A stretch of DNA of 64,000 bases from assembly GCF_002127325.2 (NCBI RefSeq), contig NC_035435.2, forward strand, positions 126,658,457 through 126,722,456, read 5' to 3'. The position numbers and the translations under genes were made by a program. Shown here piece after piece: positions 47,496 to 57,481 of the stretch (the stretch's first letter is position 1; every line of letters begins with the position of its first letter). Below the pieces are notes generated by a model. It was not told the origin of the DNA. It saw nothing but the letters and a program-made list of their open reading frames with translations, and ran no database searches. Source of the stretch: Helianthus annuus (Eukaryota > Streptophyta > Magnoliopsida > Asterales > Asteraceae).

Positions 47496-48460
47496 ACGCT
47501 GTTGAAAATGAGGATCCTGAGGAGTATCCTGAATTGTCAGAATATTGTTTTTCTGTTAATATACCTGAACTAATGTATGCTATGCAGGGTTTAGGAGACA
47601 AAGCCAGGTGGCCTCGGAAGAATCAACAAAAGGCTGATTAGAAGGACAAGTCCAAGTGGTGTGCCTTCCATGAGGATTTCGTACATGTTACTGAGGATTG
47701 CATTGCTCTGAGGAAAGAAATAAGTTACCTCTTGAGCAAGGGATATTTGAAGGATCTCCTGGGAAGAAAGAAAAACAAGGGTCAGGATACTGAGAAGGAT
47801 CCTGAACGAGCAACATCGCCTCCTGCGGATGCCAAGATAATTAACTTTATTTTAGGAGGATCCGACATTTGCGGGACTTCATATTCTGCGGCCAAGAGAC
47901 ATGCAAAGGAAGCTAAAGCCAAAAGAGGGGAAAGACCAACCAGGATGACGACCCTCACGACTGATAAAGTGATCACTTTTGATAATGATGACAGGGATAC
48001 TGTCCAGGATCCTCACCATGATGCTCTGCTAATAACATTATATGTGGCTAACCATTTTGTACGCAGGATATTGGTGGACAATGGAAGCTCCGTCAACATA
48101 ATCCAACTAGAGACGTTGAAAAGGATGAATGTATCTCCAATCGATATCACTTCAAAGTCCACTGTACTCGTCGGCTTTAGTGGAGAAGCCAGGAATACCG
48201 TGGGAGAGATCAAATTACTAGTATATGTTGAAGGGGTCAATTCAATACAACGCTTCGGTGTGATGGACTCCTTATCCTGCTACAATATCATATTGGGCAG
48301 GCCATGGATCCATGATATGAAAGCCGTGTCGTCAACTTATCATCAGTGCATCAAGATCCCTACACCCTGGGGAGTTGTCAAAGTGGATAGTGACCAGCAA
48401 GAGGCAAAGGAGTGCTACTCATCCTCCATGAAATCCTCTACCAAGCCTAATGCAGCATAG
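47496..48460 (+). pseudogene. A gag C terminus and protease, ending at a UAG
   Basis: The frame resumes after the shift. TAG at 47639-47641 replaces a Trp codon seen in C. The C-x-F-H-x4-H-x4-C knuckle has Val where C has Gly. The protease has LVDNGSSVNII, a D-N-G in place of the usual D-T/S-G, shared with C (LLDNGSS). The frame ends at TAG 48458-48460, discussed as a readthrough site. Confidence 0.8.
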
Positions 48461-48469
48461 CAATTAAAG
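48452..48469 (+). promoter_or_regulatory. Candidate stop-codon readthrough site, A protease-RT junction
   Basis: GCA GCA TAG CAA TTA AAG lies between protease and RT. The codons after the stop fit the UAG-CARYYA consensus known from tobamovirus replicase readthrough. The frame is open on both sides (47642-48457 and 48461 to the B insertion). The same 18 bases occur at the same place in C. Confidence 0.7.
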
Positions 48470-49185
48470 ATACGGGCCCAGGATATTGCGGAAGCTTCGG
48501 AGCAGGATGTAAAGAAAATTATCCTGGATCAGGATAATCCGGATATCTCGGTGCTCGTGGGAACTAATATCCCTCAGGATATTGAGGACCAATTGACTAA
48601 CTTTTTGAAATGCAGGATGTCAACATTCGCGTGGAAGCACGAGGATATGACAGGTATTTCCAAGGATGTTATAACTCACAAGCTTGGTATTGACAGGTCA
48701 TTCAAGCCTGTCCAACAGAAAAGAAGGAAATTTGCTCCAGAACGAAATGCAATTATTCAAGAAGAAGTAGACAGATTATTGAAGTCAAAAATGATCAGAG
48801 AAGTCAAGTTTCCAAGGTGGTTAGCAAATGTAGTGGTGGTACAGAAGAAAAACGGGAAATGGAGAGTTTGTGTAGATTACACAGACTTAAACAAGGCTTG
48901 TCCAAAAGACCCATTTCCTCTTCCTCATATTGACTCAATGGTAGATGCTACTGCCGGCCATGAAATGTTAACCTTCATGGATGCATCCTCGGGATTTCAG
49001 CAGATCCAGATGGAACCTTCAGACCAGGAGGATACTGCCTTCATGACACGAACATGTATTTATTGTTATACTGCTATGCCTTTTGGTTTGAAAAATGCAG
49101 GTGCAACGTATCAAAGATTGGTAAACATGATGTTCAAAGACAAACTAGGGAACACTATGGAGGTGTACATCGATGACATGGTAGT
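48461..49185 (+). CDS. A reverse transcriptase, N-terminal part, cut by B
   Basis: The frame is the same as the protease after the UAG. It contains the RT fingers and palm ([46 protein letters not shown]) and the catalytic YIDDMVV just before the break at 49185. The sequence after 49185 up to the stop at 49231 is B LTR. RNase H and integrase are outside the window. Confidence 0.85.
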
Positions 49186-49901
49186 TGTTTTGGTCAAAAA
49201 TCTAATAGGGATAATGCAACCAAACTCTTAGTTACGGGGAATGATGCTTGAAATGAAGATCAATGATAAGGATCACTTTAATGTAAATTACACAAATGAC
49301 ACAAGGATTTATACGAGAAAAAAGCCCTTGATCAATGAATAATCTCCGGCACAAAAAACCTCGGGTGATGGAAACTACCGATCACCAAGCTAAAATAAAT
49401 CAATAAATGTTTACAACTTCGGATAGTGCCGAGCTAGGTACAAGGATCACTATGGTTAAATGTGTAAAAGTGTGTGAAAACTGTTAAGTGTTTGCCGAGA
49501 GTTTCAAGAGTGCAGTTGTACGAGAGTGTGTGTAGCTGAAAATGGCTAAGTGTTCTAAAAATAGCTCGTCACCCCTTAAAAAATAGATGCTAACTAAGCT
49601 AACAAACTATCCGACTTCTGTGCCATGCTCCCACGTTCTCCACAACGTCCATTTCCAGTCAAACGTGTGCGAAATACCCGTGGAATATTCCATAGTAACA
49701 TTGCCAAGACCAAGTCAAGCTTATTACTCCTGCAAAACAATACGAAACATAAACAAACAATCGTTAGTATGAGGATCCTTAGGGTGATCCATGATCCTGA
49801 TCCTGAAGGTCTTCTGAGGATCACTATCTGTCACAGAAGTAAGGATCACTATTAGGATGACAAGTAAGGATCACTAATTGTTAGAAAATCCTCCCCTAAC
49901 A
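49186..49901 (-). repeat. B 3' LTR (716 bp) with adjacent PPT
   Basis: On the minus strand it starts TGTTAGGGGAGG and ends TTTGACCAAAACA. The PPT (complement of attgccccccaaaat, 49902-49916) adjoins it. Several AGGATCACT units lie at 49790-49880. Confidence 0.85.
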
Positions 49902-50057
49902 ATTGCCCCCCAAAATATAAGGAGTAATATGTAAAATGAACGAGTTATGTTTTCTTGATCTTATCCGCAACTAACTTAACGGATATATAGCCATTCATGT
50001 AGAACTATCCGTTGCAACTATGACGTCACAGAAGTGACAATCCTGCAGAATCATGAT

Positions 50058-50065
50058 TATAAATA
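50058..50065 (+). promoter_or_regulatory. TATA box of B antisense gene
   Basis: TATAAATAGG lies about 150 bp before the antisense gene ATG (50207), on the gene strand and outside the LTR. This supports an own promoter for the antisense gene. Confidence 0.55.
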
Positions 50066-50206
50066 GGAGATATAGATAGGATCGTTTGCATTTAAATTCC
50101 AGAGTTACTCCCTTTATAACCGCATCCGAAGATCAAACAGGTATTCTCCGTTCATCTTCTTCCTTTTCTTACTCTGTTTTCTTTCTCTTTCTATTATTCT
50201 GTCAAA

Positions 50207-51820
50207 ATGTTGCTCCGGAACTCCCCATCTAAGGATCACACGAAGAACAGCCCACTAAAGAGCCAGGGAATCATCGAAGATTCCATAAAAGAACGATGTT
50301 GCTTCTCCGATCCGCAAATTGATAGGATCCGCTACTGTTTCCCGGCGAATACTGTGTTCAAATCTTTTGATCCCAACACCCTCAGTGATCATATTTCTGA
50401 TAACTGGGTTGCGTTCCTGTTACTCCATTCACCATAGGCTATACATATCCCTTTCCAGCTTTCACCCAATCTTTCTTTTCCCTAACCGGCATATCTTATA
50501 TCCAAGCCATGCCGATGATCTGGAGGGTTTTGTACACCCTTGAAAGGATCATCGAGTAGGAGGGGATAGACCTAGGTATGTCAGAGTTGGGAGAGCTATA
50601 TGATCTTACTACCTTTGGCTCTCATCGTTATCTGTTCAAACGTAAACCTGGTGAGGAACACCCGATCTTCAAAGCTACCAAAAATGATACCAACTGGAAG
50701 CGGCGTTTCTTTTTCGTCAAGAGAGATTCTATCCCTGACGGGAAGGATCTACCCAAGAAATGGGCTACCCACGGTAGGATGGAGGATCCTGAGGAGGATC
50801 ACCAGAGAACTTTTCCTTTGATATAAGGATCACTAACATTCTTTTGCTTTCTTGTTATGCAGCTATCACCGTCTCACACCTCAGACTGACTCCTGCTGCC
50901 AAAGAGAGGCTCACCGCCTTCAAGAGACTTGATCCTGAAATAAGATCATTCAAGACAACTACCCAGGACTCACAGGAGGTATCCTCAGGCTCTGTCACGA
51001 TGTCAAGTAAGTATCTTTGTTTAAAAATTCAAATAATCAGAAAAATATAAGTAAGGTACAGATACTTATCTTGTTTTGGTTGTGTAGGCACTGGAAAATC
51101 CACCAAGTCTGCTTCAAAGTTTAGTGTCACCGATCTCACCACCGTCAGATCCTCCAAGAGAAAAGCTCCTACCAGCCCGACAGCTTCGGTCCCCAAGGCA
51201 CCCCTCAAAGGAAAGGGAGGCAAGAAGAGAAAAGCCTCTGAAGCTGAGGACCTGCAAGGTCTCCCCTTGATCCGCCAACAATTCCTTGACTACTTCAGTG
51301 AGGTAAGGATCACTGTCTCCGCCCCTATATCCTGCTGATATATCCTGCTGATATGAGGATCACTTGGTTCTGCCCTTATCCTTTATCCCCTTTGCAGAAA
51401 TTTGCCGAGATCGAGGACTACGTTGGCCATGTTGAGGATCAAGATAGGAAGATTGCCGATCTCCAGCAGGTTGCATTGCTGAAGGATCTCAAAATTGCTG
51501 ATCTTCAGAAGGAACTCCAGGATGCTAAACACGAGACGACCAAGGTGCTGATTAATGTCGACTATGAGAAGCATGAGATCACCGAAGATGCCAAGGTCTC
51601 CGCCGCCATAGCAATGTACAAAACCAAGCTGCAAATGGCCCTAGAAGCTCAGGATCCTGCTTTTGACAAGAGCACCTGGGATGTGGAGGGCTGGAAGGCA
51701 AGGCTGGCTGAACTGGAGGATGAAGAAGAGGCTGAAGAGATCCTGACCATTGAGGCTGGAGGCAAGGGTGAAGGTGGTGAAGCAAGTGGAGCCGGAGGTG
51801 GTGATGCAGCAAAGGTTTAG
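50207..51820 (+). pseudogene. B antisense gene, four exons, with disrupted exon 1
   Basis: By comparison with C the exons are 50207-50773, 50863-51006, 51088-51302 and 51398-51820. Introns have GT/AG ends and phases 1, 1 and 0, as in C. The first exon resembles the N-terminal domain of C (FPANTVFKSFD; GSHRYLF; FFFVKRDSIPDG). It is broken by a frameshift near 50425-50435 and a TAG at about 50557, so full protein is unlikely. Exon 4 encodes a Glu/Lys/Leu helical region and a Gly/Glu-rich tail. Confidence 0.75.
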
Positions 51821-53136
51821 GCTGCAGGATTGGGCGATGATGGAAACTTCTAGACATAGCCGGAGCCCAATTTTTTTTGTTTGATGAACAATAGTTTTAG
51901 GTTTAGGGATCTAGGATCCTTCAGACAATAGGCAGGGTTGCAAATGGTGGAGGGATCCTCTGTTTGGGGGATGAAGCCATTGTGATCCTGCCGCCTTTAT
52001 ATTCCTGCACTAATTAGAACTTATTATCATGGACACCCTTTACCTACCCCAGCGGACGGGCCAAGTATTGCTGGTAGATGCTCGGGGTAGGTAATTTTGA
52101 CAACCTTTTAAGGGTTAGTCTTTTTATTAATAAATAAAATCTTTTAATCTTTTGTCGCTTATCTTGTGTTGTTATCCTTTTTGTCTCTTTAATTCTCAAT
52201 TATTTTGATGTACACTTATTAAATAAGCAGTTTTGAATAAGTCAGGTTGAAAATATTTAGGATATGATCCATGATCAAATATCCTATAGTTGAAGAATCC
52301 CAAAAAGTAGTATATTTTAAGGATCACAAGTTTAGTTGTCAAATTTCAATGGTTATTCAAATAAACAATGAATAGAATTAAAAATAGTTAAGGATCGTAC
52401 CTGAGGATCCAAGTTAGGATCCTAACCCTTAGTACCATAATCAGGACAATTACAAGATAAACCTTAGAGATAAGTAAGGATCAAGGATCCCTAGTTGTTT
52501 AACTTCAAGGACCTGAAATAGAGCATAACTTGGGACTAAGCCAACATATGATAAGAGTTAGCAACTGGGGACAAGCCCAAGGATAACTGGGGACAAGCCC
52601 AAGGATAACTGGGGACAAGCCCAAGGATCGTATGTAAACTGGAGTATGGCCCTAACTGGCGACTATCCAAACTTAGTGACATGACAATGCCAAAACCTTA
52701 GCTAACGTGAAAACGTTAGAAACCTTAGGAACGGATGTATGGTACGTCTACCATTATACGTAGGATCCTAGGTATAGCCAGTACAATGGAATTATCAGCC
52801 CCTAAAGCGAGTACTGGTCCCACTGCCTTGAACTATACCCGGATCATCATGCGCTGCAGGCGGAACTGGGGTCAAGCCCAAATAACTGGGGTTAAACCCA
52901 AGGAACTGGATTGCTTCTGTAGATATTAAACGCTTTGCTAAGGATACCTGAACTTTCAAAACTCAAAATCATGTGAGAGAAGGATAAAGGACACATGATC
53001 CTTATCCTTATATGAGAAAATAAGGATATGAAATAGTTCAAGATTAGGACATTACCAGAGTAAGGATCATTGATGCTTTAAGGATACTTCAAGGATACCC
53101 CTAATGTAAGAATCATCTGTGCCATAAGGATCCTAC
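51821..53136. other. B non-coding region between antisense gene and pol end
   Basis: The two genes converge here. A 22-bp unit, AACTGGGGACAAGCCCAAGG plus AT, is repeated three times exactly at 52563-52628, and degenerate relatives recur at 52866-52910. AGGATC and ATCCTT words are dense. I see no further gene. Confidence 0.6.
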
Positions 53137-53436
53137 TCACATGAAATATTTCTTCAAATGGACAGCATTCCAAGCTCTTGGTAGCAAATCACCTTCCATG
53201 GTCAGCAATCTATATGCCCCCTTTCCTGCTTCAGCTTCAATCAAATAAGGGCCTTCCCATTTTGGTGCCAATTTTCCATCAGTAGGATTGGTGGTATTCT
53301 GAAATGCCTTCCTTAATACCATATCACCAATCTGAAATTTCCTGATCCTGACATTTTTGTTGTAAGCACCAGCCATTCTTTGTTGATAACTAGCCATCCT
53401 TATCCTAGCCAGATCCCTGATTTCTTCAATTGTATC
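53137..53436 (-). CDS. B pol, integrase C terminus, cut by C
   Basis: The end of Tat-like pol ([23 protein letters not shown]-like RAWNAVHLKKYF) is closely related to the end of C pol. The frame is open to the C insertion at 53437 (the few residues upstream belong to the C LTR). The upstream pol is outside the window. Confidence 0.85.
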   Translation of the reverse strand, partial: DTIEEIRDLARIRMASYQQRMAGAYNKNVRIRKFQIGDMVLRKAFQNTTNPTDGKLAPKWEGPYLIEAEAGKGAYRLLTMEGDLLPRAWNAVHLKKYFM

Positions 53437-54182
53437 TGCTTTGGTCAAAAATTATCGAAGCAATTTAGTGATCAAATTAGTTAAGTGAGGTAGTGTGCTG
53501 AAAAGTGTGTTGAAAATATGCTGTTTATGTTGTTTGGAAAAACAGTGTTCAGGATACGGCTCAGGATATTGAGCTGTATCTATGATCAAACGATGAGCAA
53601 AAAGTAAAGGGGTTGACACGAGATGTACGAGGAAAGCCCTTGATCAATCTAGATCGCCGGCACAAACCTCGGGAGCTGACAATCGCAGCTGCCTAGTTCT
53701 TCTTATTACTCCAAACTTCAGGATACAGTGCAGGATATTGACCAGATCGCTAAGTGTTACAATGATTTGTGTGAGAGTACAGGTTGCGAGAGAACAAGTG
53801 TGTAAGTGTAGTGAGTGTAGCTGTGATGTCCTATTCGATCCAGTATACCCACCTATTTATAGTAATCAAATAAAAACTGAAATTCCTACAAATATGGGAT
53901 GCTTCCGAATATTCCATTGTTAACGTTGTAGTCCGGGTAATGCGGCTTCAACGTCTTCATTTGAACGACTTGGACCGAGTCTCTTGGAGAAAGAGTCTTT
54001 GTGAACGTTGGGCACCTGCACACGTACTCCTACACTCAACACGTTAGTAATCCTGAGGATACTATTCAGGATATTATAGACATCCTGAAAAAGCATCTCC
54101 GATATAAGCAGATATCATTTATTCAAGATATAACCCAAGATATTTCCCAGGATATGAGGAGCTCAGAATTTTACCCATAACA
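53437..54182 (-). repeat. C 3' LTR (746 bp) with adjacent PPT
   Basis: On the minus strand it starts TGTTATGGGT and ends TTTGACCAAAGCA. A TATA box, TATAAATA (minus strand), is at 53854-53861. The purine-rich stretch complementary to attgtccccaaaaatg (54183-54198) is the PPT. Confidence 0.85.
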
Positions 54183-54422
54183 ATTGTCCCCAAAAATGTT
54201 GCCGTTAAGGATCCTGAGTCCTAACGGTTACATTTTTTCACAATAACCGAGGCAATTAAGAGATAGGACTTGATGTGACCGCTTATAACCGTTCAGCCTA
54301 TTTCTACTCATTAATCCCCTATATCTTCTCTCGTTCACCCCATTTAATCTTTATCAAGAAGAAAAAGGTAAAACCCTTCTCTCTCTCCTTACTTCTTTCC
54401 TCTATACTATTCCGGTAAAGAT

Positions 54423-56168
54423 ATGGCGAGACAGACAAGGTCAAGATCCGGTGACTCCGCTCCTTCGTTTATTCACCAAAATATTTTCCAGGATCTGGAG
54501 AAGGAAATATGCACCTTTGACAGCGCACATCTGTCGGCCCTTAAAACCTCCGGCATCTTCCCGAAAGGGACGGTGTTCCGGCCATTTGATCGGGAAATCC
54601 GATCAGACATGGTTTCCGACGAATGGATATGCTTCAACGCTTTTCCTTTTACCTTGGGGTTACGGTTTCCATTTCCCGATTTCATCACCGACTTCTTCGA
54701 TACCACAAAAATCTGTTTCAGTCAAACAATGCCAATGCTATGGCGAGTCCTGCTCGTTCTTGATCAAATCAAGAACAACCATATTCCTGACCTTTCCGTT
54801 CATGACCTCCCCTTAGCATATCGGCTTAGATGCCATGGTTCGTACCGTTTTTTGTTCTACTCTACCTCCAGCGACCCACTGGTACTTCGTGCCACCAGGA
54901 ATGAGGAGGAATGGATGTCCAAGTTTTTCTTTGTAAAAAGAGACTCAATCCCTGGTGGAACGGAATATCCAGTGCAGTGGTTGAGAAAGGGTAGGATTTA
55001 GGGCTTTAGGATGATCCTGTTTTGTATCTTGTTTCATATCCTGAACTGATCAACTTTCTTTTTACTGTTTTGTTTGCAGCCGATTTTAGGAAGCTAGCAC
55101 CTCTTCTTGCAGATTCACAGAAAAGGATTGACGCTATCAGACTCCTTCCTGAAGCTGAAAGAAGTTTTAACCCGTCTCCACCAACTCCAAGCCCTCTTTC
55201 CAGTGTTAACATGTCTGGTAAGGATCCTGCTCAATATCCTGCATACATGTTCTTATTTGAAATATCTTAGGAAAGAATTCTTACTCCCTGTTGTGCAGAC
55301 TCCAGCAAAGTTCCGATCCTCCTTGACCTTGACGAGCTTGACAGTTATCCTACTCCTATCATGGTCAAGAAAGAGACACCTGCTGCTACCAGCTCCAAGC
55401 CACTGCCGGCCCCCAAGGCTAACCCTAAGACCCGTGCTTCCACGACAAAGAAGAGGAAGGGCTCTGAAATCAGTGCCCCAGGCTCCGAGGGGTTCTCCTA
55501 TGATGAACTCAGCTTCTCCGACTCCTTAGAGCCCATGACATCCTTCCTCAACAAGGTAGTATCCTGCTACATATCCTGCATATATATCCTGAAAGGATAT
55601 CCTGATTAATATATTCTGACCCATACCTGAATTTGATGTGCAGGGCCTTCAGCATCTGCTCCACCTGTACAACGATGCCTGCGGTACTGTTGCACTCCAC
55701 GAAGCCAGGATCAAACAGCTTGAAAGCACAGTAGCTGACCAAGGCGCCATCGCTGAAGCAAAGTCCCGGCATTACGAGAGCTTAATGAAGAAAGTTACCC
55801 AAGAGGCTGAGCTCAAACTTGCCACCGCAGAAATGGATCACGAGCAGGCCATGGTTTCTTTCCGGGAAGGGATTAAGGCCTCCGCCATCGTCTCCTTGCT
55901 ACAAGCCCGCATTAAGATGGCCTATGAGGCCAAGGAGACAGGCCTCGTGTGCCCGGCTTGGCCGGTGGACTCTTGGGTGGCCAAACTGAAGGAGCTTGGA
56001 GGGAAAGCTGTGCCACTCCCTGCAGAAGCCGGTGAATCCTCCAAGTCAGCAGAGGTGGTGGATCAAGCTGGAGACAAGAAGGATGCTGGAGCCGATGCTG
56101 GTGAGGATGCTGGGCAGGATGCTGGTGCTGATAAGCCAGAGAAGGTTGGAGAGGATGCCGCTGTGTGA
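54423..56168 (+). CDS. C antisense gene, four exons, putative gypsy-type transposase-like protein (495 aa)
   Basis: It lies on the strand opposite C pol, between pol and the 3' LTR. Inferred exons are 54423-54990, 55080-55217, 55299-55555 and 55644-56168. All introns are 81-89 nt with GT/AG ends, in phases 1, 1 and 0, and joining them gives one open frame of 495 codons. Residues 1-190 form a globular domain (FPKGTVFRPFDREIRSD, MPMLWRVLLVLDQIK, GSYRFLFYS, FFFVKRDSIPGG). It resembles the plant putative gypsy-type transposase domain seen in extra ORFs of Tat elements; this is by memory of the family only. A basic Ser/Pro linker, a coiled-coil-like region (exon 4) and an Asp/Ala/Gly tail follow. 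No catalytic motif is recognised. Function is unknown. Confidence 0.75.
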
Positions 56169-57481
56169 GGGCATCTGATTGGGCGATGATGGATATTGAT
56201 GCTTAGGCCAGAGCCCACTTTTTTAGATTTGATGGTTGTGGTCCCTTGAACAATTTACTTTTCTTGTCTTTGAAACAATTTACTTTCCTGCATTTAGACA
56301 GTATGATGACCAAAGGTGGAGGGATCCTGAGTTTCAGGACGAAGCCCTTGGTTATCAATCAGTATAGTTTATTTTGAATACTTTTAACAAGTGAAGGTGG
56401 AGGTATCTTGGGTTCCAAGACGAAGCCTTCATTTGTTAAGTAAATATGTTGAAAAACTAATTATGCTTTTGGTCGACGGGTCTCGGTTTGAGACGAAGCC
56501 AAAAGCATAATCTTTTGCCAAGTTAATAATATAACCCTTTTTTTACTTTACTCCTTTCATTACGTGAATTTTATTTATGAAAATTGTTTTGTTTGAGAAT
56601 TCTTAGAAATATTATGGGAACATCATCTAGGAATATCCTGACAAGTATCTTAAGAGATATCCTGGTCAGGATATCATTATATAACTTAGGAAATGTAAAT
56701 CTTCTGAGAAAAGGAAAGATCATACCATAGATTCCCAAAGAGTCAATTCCAATTTTTCATCATAGGAATGTCCCCAGTTCATACTTATAAACTTGGATCC
56801 GACCTTGGAATAGTATAATGTCCCCTGTTATATCACAAAAATGCAAATGTATTCATGGTTTGGCTTGAACAAATTCCAAACACCTCGAGGCAAACACCTT
56901 GTTATCCTGAAATGAATCGTCAACATACTGGGGCAAACCCTTAATATTCTGGGGATAAACCCTGAGTTTCATGCGCTACAGGCGAGAGTGTATAAACTCC
57001 AAATCTTAGAAAGGTGAAAACCTTTAAACCTTAGAGAGTATGAAAATACCCTTTCGTGAGAGAGGGTGATCAATCCTCATATACCTTCAGGATCCAGGAT
57101 ATAGCCAACAGTAACGAAATTGTCAGCCACTTTTACATGAACTGGTCCCGCTACCTTGAACTATACCTAGATAACTTGCGCTCCAGGCGGGGTGTTTAAA
57201 CCCAATTCGAAAGAAAGGTGAATACCTTTAAACCTTTGAAGGGATTGAGACCCCTTAAACTTGAGAGAGGGGGCCAATCCTCTAGTCTTCCGATTCGTCC
57301 CAAGTGCAAATCCTGGAGCTATATCCTGGAGCATATGCTGCAAAACAATTACAAACTAAGGTGGGTGTTAGCCTGGCTAACACCCCTCCGATGCTTAAGT
57401 CAGTATTGGGTTCAAGATAATGCATAAATATACTTAAAAAGATAGAGTACATACCATTAGGATAGAAACTAAATTCTACTC
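56169..57481. other. C non-coding region between convergent antisense gene and pol
   Basis: It has the tails of two convergent transcription units. It contains repeated phrases around GGTGGAGGGATCCTGAG and GACGAAGCC (56300-56500), and ATCCTG words. No gene is seen. Confidence 0.6.

Larger units (their letters stand above)
45165..49185 (+). mobile_element. A: Tat-like Ty3/Gypsy element, 5' half
   Basis: A 915-bp 5' LTR, a TGGCGCC-type primer-binding site, gag, protease and the first part of RT occur in order. B is inserted in the RT at 49186, and the rest lies outside the window. C at 53437-62082 is a close relative and shows what is missing. The target flank at the left end is cttgg (45160-45164). 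Confidence 0.9.
49186..53436 (-). mobile_element. B: Tat-like Gypsy element, 3' half, inserted in A
   Basis: Its 3' LTR is 49186-49901 with a PPT next to it. An antisense gene lies at 50207-51820, then about 1.3 kb non-coding, then the pol C terminus at 53137-53436. C is inserted at 53437. The left target copy is gtagt (49181-49185). Confidence 0.85.

Noticed and set aside
48452..48469. Integrated tobamovirus sequence
   Set aside because: Only the readthrough context resembles tobamoviruses. Flanking protein sequence is Gypsy protease and RT.
55107..55529. Alternative 140-codon frame across introns 2 and exon 3 of the C antisense gene
   Set aside because: It reads through splice sites in another frame. 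The spliced model keeps phase and homology with B.
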